Position numbers and translations under genes: made by a program
Notes under the pieces: model-generated
What the model was told of the DNA's origin: nothing
The model's database searches: none
What the model saw: only the letters and a program-made list of their open reading frames with translations
Shown here: positions 13,160 through 20,463 of the stretch, one piece after another
Numbering within the stretch: position 1 is the first letter of the stretch
How the letters are laid out: each line of letters opens with the position of its first letter
Assembly: GCA_002493305.1 (NCBI GenBank)
Contig: DKYJ01000035.1
Coordinates: 1-24,662 of the forward strand
Direction of reading: 5' to 3'
DNA: 24,662 nucleotides
Origin: Clostridiales bacterium UBA7103
GTDB taxonomy: Bacteria > Bacillota > Clostridia > Oscillospirales > Oscillospiraceae

Positions 13160-14960
13160 CCGCTGCGTTTCGCGGGATCTGCTGCGGCGCTTCTGGCCGT
13201 TGTGGACAAGCTACTTTGCGCTTATGGTCTTGCTGCTGCCGGTGAGCAGCTACAATACATATACGTTCAGAAGCCAGGATTATGCCGCCTGGCTCGGTAT
13301 GTCCACCGTCAAGAACATAATATACAGCGACTGCCATACGGTGGTAAATGTGGCCATTGTTGTGGGGCTGCTGGCGGCGATGGCCATGTTCGGCTATATG
13401 TATAATTCCAAAAGCTGCGGCATGATGAACGCCCTGCCCATAAAGCGGGACACTATGTTTATGACTGCCTATCTCACAGGGCTGCTGCCCCTTATCGCCG
13501 CCAATGTGCTTGCGGAGCTTTTCACCATGCTGGCGCTGACGATCGCAGGCGCGCCCGATGTGACGTGTGTCCTGACCCGCCTCGCGGTGTCGGTTATGAG
13601 CACCATAGCATTTTACGGCTTTGCGGTGTTTTGCGCCATGCTCACGGGCAACATTCTGGTGCTGCCGCTTTTATATGTCGCGCTGGGCTGCGCGGCATGG
13701 ATATGCGAGGGCTGCCTGCGGCATGTTCTCAGCGAGTTTGTGTACGGCATGACGGTGCAGACCCATATTTTCGACTGGCTCTCCCCGGCTATAACGCTCA
13801 GAGCCGAGGTGGGGATCAAATACATTGAAGAGGGGGCAAAGCTTGCAGGTGTTGGTCTGGCGGCGGCATACTGCGCGGTCGGTATCGCGGTATCGGCTTT
13901 TGCGCGGCGGCTATACCGCAGACGGAACATGGAGAGCGCCTCCGACACGGTGGCGATCCCGGTGCTCAAGCCCATTTTTAAATACTGCATGACCTTCGGC
14001 GGGGCGCTGGTGTCAGCCTACGCGCTGTTTTCTCTGTGCTTTTACGGCACGCGCGGCTATGCCACTGCAGGCGGCGTTCTGCTGCTGATGCTTTTGGGAG
14101 CCTTTGTTGGATACTTTGCGGCGCGTATGATAATCAGCAAGAGCATTGATGTTTTCAGAAGGGGCTGGAAGGGCTTCTTTGTTTCCGCCTGTGTGATCGT
14201 GGCCTTCGTCGCATGCTTTGAGCTGGATATTTTCGGCTTCGAAAGGCGCACTCCTGACCCGGAGAGCATAGCAACGGCAAAAATCTACTATTCAACCGAG
14301 TATGAGCAGCCGGAGAATATCCGGGATGTAGTGGCCCTGCAGGCGCAGATCATAGCCCACAAAGAACAGAATGAGCAGGCAGAGAACACTAACAGCATTT
14401 ACTTTGAGTATATACTGAAAAACGGCAAGAGCATAAAACGGGCATATAATGTGGACTATACCGACGCGGCTCAGAATTCCAAGGACTCCGATATTGGCGC
14501 GGTGCAGGAGCTTATTAACCGCCGCGAGGCCATAGAAAAGCGCACCGCGCTCACTATACCCGTAAACCCGACCACAGTGGAATATGCGACCCTTGACTGG
14601 TACATTGACGATGAGGCAGGCTATTACGGTGAGAGCCTGCGCCTTACGCCGGAGCAGATGACGGAGCTTTATGAAGAGTGCATCCTGCCGGACATTGCGG
14701 ACGGCACTATCGGGCTTAACTGGGCGGCTTGGGGCGAGGAATATTACGACACGGCCACCAATGTTTCCGTAAACTTTTCCCTGCGTCAGGACGACCCGGA
14801 CAGGCCTGCGACCGTGCGCAGAGATTCCCAGTACCTGACTGTCACCACAAAGGCAGAGCGTACTCTGGCGTGGATAGAGGAGAATACTGATATCGAGTGC
14901 CTGCCTCTGCGCGTTGCAAGCCCGCCTGCCAATACCGAGATTCTGGATAAACCCGCCTAA
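13134..14960 (+). CDS. ABC transporter permease with large C-terminal extracytoplasmic region
   Basis: The 608-residue protein has about six membrane helices in residues 20-255 (including GMMNALPIKRDTMFMTAYLTG, a motif typical of these exporters), further helices between about 280 and 375, and then a soluble domain of about 225 residues ending at the C-terminus, presumably outside the membrane. The start is GTG 13134, preceded by GGAGGTG (13121-13127); an ATG at 13113 would extend the N-terminus by 7 residues but has no ribosome site. It overlaps the ATPase gene by 26 nt. Role: membrane part of the exporter above; the large soluble domain (DUF6449-like) is of unknown function. Confidence 0.85.
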   Translation: MKSRTSLFNRCVSRDLLRRFWPLWTSYFALMVLLLPVSSYNTYTFRSQDYAAWLGMSTVKNIIYSDCHTVVNVAIVVGLLAAMAMFGYMYNSKSCGMMNALPIKRDTMFMTAYLTGLLPLIAANVLAELFTMLALTIAGAPDVTCVLTRLAVSVMSTIAFYGFAVFCAMLTGNILVLPLLYVALGCAAWICEGCLRHVLSEFVYGMTVQTHIFDWLSPAITLRAEVGIKYIEEGAKLAGVGLAAAYCAVGIAVSAFARRLYRRRNMESASDTVAIPVLKPIFKYCMTFGGALVSAYALFSLCFYGTRGYATAGGVLLLMLLGAFVGYFAARMIISKSIDVFRRGWKGFFVSACVIVAFVACFELDIFGFERRTPDPESIATAKIYYSTEYEQPENIRDVVALQAQIIAHKEQNEQAENTNSIYFEYILKNGKSIKRAYNVDYTDAAQNSKDSDIGAVQELINRREAIEKRTALTIPVNPTTVEYATLDWYIDDEAGYYGESLRLTPEQMTELYEECILPDIADGTIGLNWAAWGEEYYDTATNVSVNFSLRQDDPDRPATVRRDSQYLTVTTKAERTLAWIEENTDIECLPLRVASPPANTEILDKPA

Positions 14961-15072
14961 GTAAACGCTGAACCGCCGTGTTCACAAAATCGCCTGTGTT
15001 TGTTAAAAAAATCTTGAGTTTTTGTTCATTACAAGGTCATAAATGCAAGGTATATTATGCTCGTAAACAAAA

Positions 15073-15101
15073 GTTGACCCGAGCAAAGCAACGAGGTCAA
15101 C
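15073..15101 (+). other. Hairpin in the htrA leader
   Basis: GTTGACC (15073-15079) and GGTCAAC (15095-15101) form a 7-bp stem with a 15-nt loop, just before the weak ribosome site AAGAGG (15111-15116). Only a weak promoter is visible upstream (TTACAA 15029, 16 nt, TATATT 15051). The 112 nt before it, after the permease stop, show no clear terminator. Confidence 0.3.
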
Positions 15102-15125
15102 GCAGCAAAAAAGAGGTCTTTTGAA

Positions 15126-16604
15126 ATGTTAGAGCCTGAAGAACTTGACGGCGTGGAAACCACAGCCGGGAACGGGCAGCAAATGCCCGTTGAAGAAACA
15201 CAGGCGGGCACCGAGCCGGAGCCCAGCGCCCCCATTGACGGCGGTGAGGCGGTCGGTGATAAAAACATCCGCAGCGGCGAGACGGACAGAGTAAACGGTG
15301 AATACCATTATAAAAATGGCTACACCCAGAGGATCTACGCCGACGCGCATTATGTCCCCGCAGGGGAAAACACTGTACCTCCCAGATATTACACACCGCC
15401 CGAGAAGCAGGAGCGTGCTCCCAAACCCCGCAGACCCAGAAGCGGCAGAGGCCTGAAGATAGTGAGGGCCATATGCATGTGCCTTGTGTGCGCACTGCTG
15501 GGCGGCTTTGCCGGAGCGGCGGTAGTCGGCGGCAGGGTAGACGACAGAATAAGCGGCCTTGAGGAGCGCCTGACAAAGGCCGAGGCCGACAATCAAGCTA
15601 ACGCCGACAGCATCAAGTCCGTTCAGAATACCAGCGCCACCGGTATAGGCGCGGGCGGCGTTTATGATATCGCCTGCCGTCAGGTGGTTAGCCTTAGCTC
15701 CGAGGTCAGCTATCAGAGCATGTTCGGTGTTATGAGCTCTCCTGTCAGCGGCTCCGGCTTCATAATCTCTGACGACGGATATATACTTACAAATTACCAT
15801 GTTGTCGAGCAGGCGGATAAGGCCAAGGTGCCTGTCACGGTGACAATGTACGACGGCAGCACTTATGAGGCCGCCATCGTGGGCACCGAGTCCTCGAACG
15901 ATATCGCCGTGCTGAAAATCGACGCGAACAATCTTGACCCTGTGACCTTTGGCGACAGTGACAAGCTTTCTGTGGGCGATGAGGTGTATCCCGTGGGCAA
16001 CCCTCTGGGTGAGTTGGAATTTTCCATGAGTACCGGGCACATCAGCGCTCTTGACAGACTGATAACCACCAAGACCGGCGGAGACGCGATAACGATGTTC
16101 CAGATGGACGCTGCCGTCAACTCCGGTAACTCCGGCGGCCCTGTGTATGACAGCAAGGGCGAGGTAGTGGGTATTGTCACCGCCAAATACGAGGAGACCG
16201 GCGTTGAGGGTATAGGCTTCGCCATTCCCATAAACGACGCCAAGGCTATCGCCGAGGATCTTATCACCAAGGGCTATGTTACAGGCAAGGCCTATATGGG
16301 TGTGAGTCTCGATAACAGATACAACTCCATGTACAGCCAGTATTACGGTATGCCCATAGGCGCGTACGTGGCCTCCGTCGAGAGCGGGAGCTGCGCCGAG
16401 AAGGCCGGCCTTCAGCCGGGGGACATTATCACCGGTGTCGGTGAGAGTACGGTGGAGAGCTATGACGACCTGCGTTCAGCAGTCAAGAGCTATTCAGCCG
16501 GGGACAGCGCAGAGGTAGAGTTCTACCGCGCGGGCGAGAGCCAGACTGTCACCGTCACCTTTGACGAGGCGAAGCCGGACTCTGTGTCCGAAACCCCTCA
16601 ATAA
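15126..16604 (+). CDS. htrA: HtrA/DegP family membrane-anchored serine protease
   Basis: The 492-residue protein has an acidic, proline-rich cytoplasmic N-terminus (1-110), one membrane anchor (about 112-134), a short helical linker, a trypsin-like S1C protease domain and a C-terminal PDZ domain (about 388-480). The catalytic triad is visible: His225 in TNYHVV, Asp259 in SNDIAVLK, and Ser336 in NSGNSGGP. It degrades or refolds misfolded exported proteins at the outer face of the membrane. The long N-terminal region is normal for Gram-positive HtrA. Start supported weakly by AAGAGG 9 nt upstream. It is a single-gene unit closed by a terminator. Confidence 0.95.
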   Translation: MLEPEELDGVETTAGNGQQMPVEETQAGTEPEPSAPIDGGEAVGDKNIRSGETDRVNGEYHYKNGYTQRIYADAHYVPAGENTVPPRYYTPPEKQERAPKPRRPRSGRGLKIVRAICMCLVCALLGGFAGAAVVGGRVDDRISGLEERLTKAEADNQANADSIKSVQNTSATGIGAGGVYDIACRQVVSLSSEVSYQSMFGVMSSPVSGSGFIISDDGYILTNYHVVEQADKAKVPVTVTMYDGSTYEAAIVGTESSNDIAVLKIDANNLDPVTFGDSDKLSVGDEVYPVGNPLGELEFSMSTGHISALDRLITTKTGGDAITMFQMDAAVNSGNSGGPVYDSKGEVVGIVTAKYEETGVEGIGFAIPINDAKAIAEDLITKGYVTGKAYMGVSLDNRYNSMYSQYYGMPIGAYVASVESGSCAEKAGLQPGDIITGVGESTVESYDDLRSAVKSYSAGDSAEVEFYRAGESQTVTVTFDEAKPDSVSETPQ

Positions 16605-16646
16605 ATTTGCTACTTTTCTACTCCTATAAATCCTCTCTTTTCTCCC

Positions 16647-16686
16647 AAAACAAAGGGTCGCCCATGAAAATGGGCGATTCTTTGTT
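16647..16686 (+). terminator. Terminator after htrA
   Basis: CGCCCAT-GAAA-ATGGGCG (16659-16676) flanked by AACAAAG and CTTTGTTT gives a long, interrupted stem with a GAAA loop. Confidence 0.8.
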
Positions 16687-16704
16687 TATATATCAGCTTT
16701 GCTC

Positions 16705-16733
16705 TTGATTTACGTGAAGATTTGATATAAAAT
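16705..16733 (+). promoter_or_regulatory. Promoter for the phosphoribosyltransferase gene
   Basis: TTGATT (16705-16710), 17 nt, TAAAAT (16728-16733). Confidence 0.6.
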
Positions 16734-16788
16734 GTTATCCGGCGTTTACTCAAAACGCGGAAAAAAGTAACTCTCAGGAGGAATTAAA

Positions 16789-17343
16789 ATGACTTACGAA
16801 ATGGACATTGCCGGCTTAAAGCGTGAGCTGCCCCTGTGCAAGGTCGCGGACGATCTGTACATCGGCGCTTTTGTCATGTTCGGCGATGTGGAGCTGACCG
16901 TTCACTGCGCAAGCGAGCTGCTCAAGCGTGCCCCCGAATATGATTACATCATCGCCCCCGAGGCAAAGGCCATTCCGTTGCTGTATGAAATGGCGCGGCA
17001 GAGCGGCGCAAACAAGTATTTTCTGGCCCGCAAGGGCGCGAAGGCCTACATGACCGGCACTTTTGAGGTCAATGTTAAGTCCATCACCACCATGGCCGTG
17101 CAGCGCCTCGTCATTGACACTGCTGACGCCGAGCTTATCCGCGGCAAGCGTATGCTCATAATTGACGATGTTATCTCCACCGGCGAATCTCTCCGCGCTA
17201 TGGAGGAGCTGGTGACCGAGGCGGGCGGCATTATTGCCGGGCGTATGGCGGTTCTCGCTGAGGGCGCCGCTGCCGACAGGCACGATATCATCTGCCTTGC
17301 TCCCCTGCCCCTGTTTAACCCAGATGGGACTGTGAAAGAGTAA
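16789..17343 (+). CDS. Type I phosphoribosyltransferase (adenine phosphoribosyltransferase-like)
   Basis: The 184-residue protein has the PRPP-binding motif LIIDDVISTGES (residues 123-134) of type I phosphoribosyltransferases, with a hood region upstream (YDYIIAPEAKAIPLLYEMAR). It transfers ribose 5-phosphate from PRPP to a base, most likely in purine salvage. It resembles Apt-like proteins, but the N-terminal part is unusual enough that adenine specificity is not certain; xanthine or another base is possible. AGGAGG precedes the ATG and a terminator follows, so it is monocistronic. Confidence 0.85.
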   Translation: MTYEMDIAGLKRELPLCKVADDLYIGAFVMFGDVELTVHCASELLKRAPEYDYIIAPEAKAIPLLYEMARQSGANKYFLARKGAKAYMTGTFEVNVKSITTMAVQRLVIDTADAELIRGKRMLIIDDVISTGESLRAMEELVTEAGGIIAGRMAVLAEGAAADRHDIICLAPLPLFNPDGTVKE

Positions 17344-17349
17344 AAAAAC

Positions 17350-17378
17350 AAAAATCCGCGCCTTTTGAGCGGATTTTT
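17350..17378 (+). terminator. Terminator after the phosphoribosyltransferase gene
   Basis: AAAAATCCGC (17350-17359) and GCGGATTTTT (17369-17378) form a 10-bp stem ending in Ts. Confidence 0.85.
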
Positions 17379-17384
17379 GCAGTG

Positions 17385-17472
17385 AAGAGTGAAGAGAAAA
17401 TGTATGCCAAGCGCCGTCCGGCGCTTGGCAAATTAAAATCGCCCCGCAGGGACACTGCTTCTCTTCACTCTT
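17385..17472. repeat. Intergenic palindromic repeat with terminal inverted repeats
   Basis: AAGAGTGAAGAGAA (17385-17398) and TTCTCTTCACTCTT (17459-17472) are perfect 14-bp terminal inverted repeats around an 88-nt element. Inside is a hairpin TGCCAAGCGCC-GTCC-GGCGCTTGGCA (17405-17430). The core GCCAAGCGC also forms the hairpin at 20419-20463. It looks like a small non-coding repeat element (MITE- or REP-like) rather than a gene. Confidence 0.55.
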
Positions 17473-17477
17473 ATCTA

Positions 17478-17525
17478 AAAAATGGCTGCTGCAAAACGAG
17501 GCTTTGCAGCAGCCAATTTTTATTT
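17478..17525 (-). terminator. Terminator of the blaI-blaR1 operon
   Basis: GGCTGCTGCAAA (17484-17495) and TTTGCAGCAGCC (17503-17514) form a 12-bp stem; read on the - strand it ends in ATTTTTTAG, and on the + strand in AATTTTTA. Confidence 0.85.
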
Positions 17526-19625
17526 TGTATACAGTCCGGTCAAATTGCCGTCCTCGTCATACCGGGTATACACCCGCAGGCCGATTTCGGTGTTCGGATC
17601 GGAGTAGCTGAACGCACCGCCGTCTGGCTTTATGTCCGCGAACAGCTTGACCGCCTGACCGTTCAGGCTCAGGCTGCCGAAGCCATCATCTTTCGGCAAA
17701 TAGCTCAGACCATAGGACGCGTATCGGGCGAAGATATCTTCAAGGGGCACTCCGCCCTCGTCGCCGCTGCCCTCGGCAAAGACCGCGTGAGAGATGTCGT
17801 GGGCGGGCTGGCTCTCCGCAAGGCCGCAGAGCTTTCCGCCGCGGTAAACTGTCTCCAGATCGACCGCGCTGGCGTCAAGCTCACTGCCGTGTAGATTGTT
17901 TGCAAACCATGTGCCGATCGCGGTGTCGTACAGGCTGTGAACGGGCTTACCGCCATAGCTCATATGAAGCTCCCCAGACCTGAGCTCATACTCCAATCCG
18001 AACTGAGCGTAAGGCTCCAGATCCGCTTGTGTCACATCGGACTCGGCGACGGCGATTTGCCCGCCGGAAACAGCCGCGCAGTCGATAAGCTCCCGGTCAA
18101 AGCCCGGTTCGCCCCCAGCCGCCACGCCTATAAGCTTGCCCATGAGGTCATACGAGCCGTCAGAATTTCGGATAACGGAGCGCAGCGTGTTTACATCAAT
18201 AGCACCGTTGGGGTTTGAATAAACAAAACTGATGGAATACCCGCTGTCGCCTGTGGGCACGCCGTCCACCAGAAAGCGGATAAGCCTGCCACCATAGCTC
18301 AGCCCACCGGTGCTGGCACTGACACCGAAGGACTTCAATTCGTTCAGCAGGGCGGCCTCTTCCACGGAGGCCGTTATATCCGTGCCACTGCTGAGCATTA
18401 CATCTTCCACGACGTTGCCGTTTTTATCCGTGACGGTTTTGGAGTACTGCGCACCGTTTTTGATGTCCTCCAAAATACCCTCGTACATGGCGGTGGCCTT
18501 GTCCACACGCTCCTGATCCCATGTGAACCAGCCCTCGCCGCCGGTGTAAGCCCGCTCACCGATGATGCTTTGCAGGGCTTCCTTTTCCTCCTCGAGCCAC
18601 GCGGCGTATTCCTCCGCAGTCCACCACTCCACCTGCAAATCGTCAGCGGCAGGCGCGCTGCCAACCGGCGCGGCGGAGGCAAAAACGGTGGCGGTGATGC
18701 CCATGATGATAAGTACCGCGATCAGTGCGGCAATGGAAATATGTTTTTTCTTCATAATAGACCTTATTCTTTCTTCCAGCGCGTTTTGACTGAAATGACT
18801 GGCGAAAAAACCCAATTGGCTTCGCCGCTCCTCCATGCTTAGCAGCGTGCGGGCATAGTCTGCCCTGTCCGCGCCGCTGTCGGTGACGGCCTCATCGCAT
18901 AAAAGCTCCATGTCCCGGCTGCACAGGGCAAACATGAGCCAGACAAGGGGATCGAACCAGTGCAGGCACAGCGCGGCGGCAAGCAAAGCCTTGCGCAGTG
19001 TGTCAAAACGCCGAATGTGTTGGTATTCGTGCTCCAAAATACAGGAGAGAGCCGTTTTATCCTCAAAACACAGCCCGGAGGAGAGAAGGATAACGGGGCG
19101 AATTGTGCCGTATGTCAGCGGCGCGGAAACGCGGTCACTTGTCCGAACGCTGACCCGGCGGCGCAGGGAATGAGCCGAAAGCCAGCTCAGGACAAAAGTG
19201 TCACCGCAGGGCAGAGAAGCAGCATAGATTCGGCGGGCGCGCAGGTGGTTGAAAATAAACCACGCCGCCAGCGCCAGCGCTGCCGCCAGCCACACCACGG
19301 CAAGTATATCGCCAATGGAGACACGGGCGGCGGCAGCTGCGCCTGTGCTGTCAGCTGCAGAGACGACTGGTTTTGAAATGCCCGGGGCCAGAGCGAGGAC
19401 AGTACTTTGAGTCGGGGTGCTTGACGAGGCCGGAAGTGTGCGCCATATACTGGCCGGGGAGGGGAGAGCGCTCAAAATCAGCAGCCGCGTCAACACCAGA
19501 TCCCACAGCAGGCAGAAAACGCGCCGGGGCGTCCGGCTTTGAAACAGCGAGCGCAGAACGATAAGCACGATAATCATGACAGCTGCCGAGCCGGACGCGG
19601 CAAGCACGCCGGAGAGTAGCTTCAT
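17520..19625 (-). CDS. blaR1: BlaR1/MecR1-like M56 membrane metallopeptidase with an atypical repeat sensor domain
   Basis: The 701-residue protein has membrane helices at about 10-26, 38-54, 108-126, 211-232 and 297-318. Between them is a cytoplasmic zinc peptidase domain with the M56 motif HEYQH (199-203), the hallmark of BlaR1/MecR1 sensor-proteases that remove the BlaI repressor. The extracellular part (about 325-701) lacks the SxxK, SxN and KTG motifs of a beta-lactam-binding domain. It instead holds three similar units (about 427-500, 536-604, 632-699). The start is ATG 19625, overlapping the blaI stop (ATGA) with GGAGGAG upstream; the frame is open further upstream inside blaI but that is not coding. 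Ligand unknown; family assignment firm. Confidence 0.88.
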   Translation of the reverse strand: MKLLSGVLAASGSAAVMIIVLIVLRSLFQSRTPRRVFCLLWDLVLTRLLILSALPSPASIWRTLPASSSTPTQSTVLALAPGISKPVVSAADSTGAAAAARVSIGDILAVVWLAAALALAAWFIFNHLRARRIYAASLPCGDTFVLSWLSAHSLRRRVSVRTSDRVSAPLTYGTIRPVILLSSGLCFEDKTALSCILEHEYQHIRRFDTLRKALLAAALCLHWFDPLVWLMFALCSRDMELLCDEAVTDSGADRADYARTLLSMEERRSQLGFFASHFSQNALEERIRSIMKKKHISIAALIAVLIIMGITATVFASAAPVGSAPAADDLQVEWWTAEEYAAWLEEEKEALQSIIGERAYTGGEGWFTWDQERVDKATAMYEGILEDIKNGAQYSKTVTDKNGNVVEDVMLSSGTDITASVEEAALLNELKSFGVSASTGGLSYGGRLIRFLVDGVPTGDSGYSISFVYSNPNGAIDVNTLRSVIRNSDGSYDLMGKLIGVAAGGEPGFDRELIDCAAVSGGQIAVAESDVTQADLEPYAQFGLEYELRSGELHMSYGGKPVHSLYDTAIGTWFANNLHGSELDASAVDLETVYRGGKLCGLAESQPAHDISHAVFAEGSGDEGGVPLEDIFARYASYGLSYLPKDDGFGSLSLNGQAVKLFADIKPDGGAFSYSDPNTEIGLRVYTRYDEDGNLTGLYTK

Positions 19626-19981
19626 TTCAGCTCCTCCACCAGCCGCCGCAGGCGGTCGATCTCCTCCACGGAGAGCGCCTTGCCCTCCAGCAGGGAAGCC
19701 ACCAGCCTGTCGGCGGCACCGCCGTACATTCGGTCGATCAAGTCCCGGGTTTCCTGCTGCTGCGCCTGCTGCCGCGTGACAAGCGCCGTGCATCGAAAGT
19801 CAGGCTCCGTACGCGCGATAAGTCCTTTTTCAACGCATTTTTTCAGCACTGTATAGGTCGTGGTCTTGCTCCAGCCTACCTGTGCGGCGGCAAGAGCGGC
19901 AATTTCCTTCGCCGTCAGCTCCCCACCGTCCCACAGCAGCTCCAGAATTTTCAGTTCGCTGTCAAATATCCTGTATCCCAT
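19622..19981 (-). CDS. blaI: BlaI/MecI family transcriptional repressor
   Basis: The 119-residue product is a BlaI-type winged HTH (MGYRIFDSELKILELLWD, then TAKEIAALAAAQVGWSKTTTYTVLKKCVEKGLIAR) with a C-terminal dimerisation helix. BlaI proteins bind palindromic operators and are cut when the BlaR1 partner is activated. The start is ATG 19981 with AAGGAGG (complement of 19989-19995) 7 nt upstream, 11 codons inside the longest frame. It is translationally coupled to the sensor-protease gene and probably represses its own promoter through the two operators at 20279-20318. Confidence 0.93.
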   Translation of the reverse strand: MGYRIFDSELKILELLWDGGELTAKEIAALAAAQVGWSKTTTYTVLKKCVEKGLIARTEPDFRCTALVTRQQAQQQETRDLIDRMYGGAADRLVASLLEGKALSVEEIDRLRRLVEELK

Positions 19982-20278
19982 GGCGGCTCCTCCTTTTGAG
20001 TAATCGCTGAACAAATTACCTCGGTGCTGCGTCAGACGAAAGCAATTTCATTCCGTTTCCCGCTGAGAGCGGAAAACTGCATATCCATTGCTTCCGTCTT
20101 CCTTTTCAAAATTGAACCCGCTACGCTAGGCTTCAATTTTGATTTAGAGAACTGCGCCCTGACTTCGTCGCTTTTTCTTGAAATACACAAAGTATGTCTG
20201 CGAAAAAGTGCCATCGTCAGGACATAAATTCTCTCGCAAATCACTCTCGCCAATTTATTCATCGTTTGCTCTGCAATG
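19982..20278 (-). other. Long structured leader between the bla promoter and blaI, with a possible 76-codon ORF
   Basis: The predicted transcript runs about 310 nt before blaI. Three hairpins are visible: CAAAATTGAA/TTCAATTTTG (20107-20116 with 20132-20141), a two-part stem CCTGAC-N7-CTTTTTC with GAAAAAG-N7-GTCAGG (20158-20177 with 20202-20221), and one around 20055-20076. A 76-codon frame on the - strand (20032-20262, beginning MNKLARVICERIYVLTMALF) fills much of it, with a poor ribosome site. I do not recognise the peptide. The segment may be an inserted repeat or a regulatory leader; the ORF is doubtful. Confidence 0.35.
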
Positions 20279-20330
20279 TTCTATTGCAGTAGAATGGCTA
20301 TATTCTATCTGAATAGAACAAGATTGTCAA
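20279..20330 (-). promoter_or_regulatory. blaI-blaR1 promoter with two BlaI-type operators
   Basis: On the - strand, TTGACA (complement of 20325-20330), 17 nt and TAGAAT (complement of 20302-20307). Two 16-bp palindromic sites, TTCTATCTGAATAGAA (20303-20318) and TTCTATTGCAGTAGAA (20279-20294), are 24 bp apart centre to centre. The first overlaps the -10 and spacer and the second covers the expected start, fitting repression by BlaI. Confidence 0.75.
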
Positions 20331-20355
20331 GGGAAATCGGAAAGCTTTATTGAAT

Positions 20356-20386
20356 CTTAAAAAATCCGCCCATTAGGTGGATTTTC
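20356..20386 (-). terminator. Second terminator downstream of the pyrophosphatase gene
   Basis: Read on the - strand, AAAATCCACC pairs with GGCGGATTTT (one G-T pair) and is followed by TT. It separates the pyrophosphatase from the bla promoter. Confidence 0.6.
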
Positions 20387-20418
20387 TTGAAGTAAGAAGT
20401 AATAGGGAAGAGGGGATA

Positions 20419-20463
20419 GGTAAAAAATCGCCAAGCGCTTCCTGCGCTTGGCGATTTTTTACC
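20419..20463 (-). terminator. Terminator of the pyrophosphatase gene
   Basis: Perfect 20-bp arms (20419-20438 and 20444-20463, core ATCGCCAAGCGC) with a 5-nt loop and A6/T6 on the sides, so it can act in both directions. It overlaps the pyrophosphatase stop codon. Confidence 0.85.

Noticed and set aside
15129..16040. Open frame of 303 codons on the - strand opposite htrA
   Set aside because: The + strand frame has a complete HtrA with its catalytic triad; the antisense frame is a codon-bias shadow.
19626..19793. N-terminal extension of the BlaR1-like protein
   Set aside because: The extra 56 residues are the alternative frame of blaI and are Ala/Gly/Arg-rich; ATG 19625 overlaps the blaI stop and has a ribosome site.
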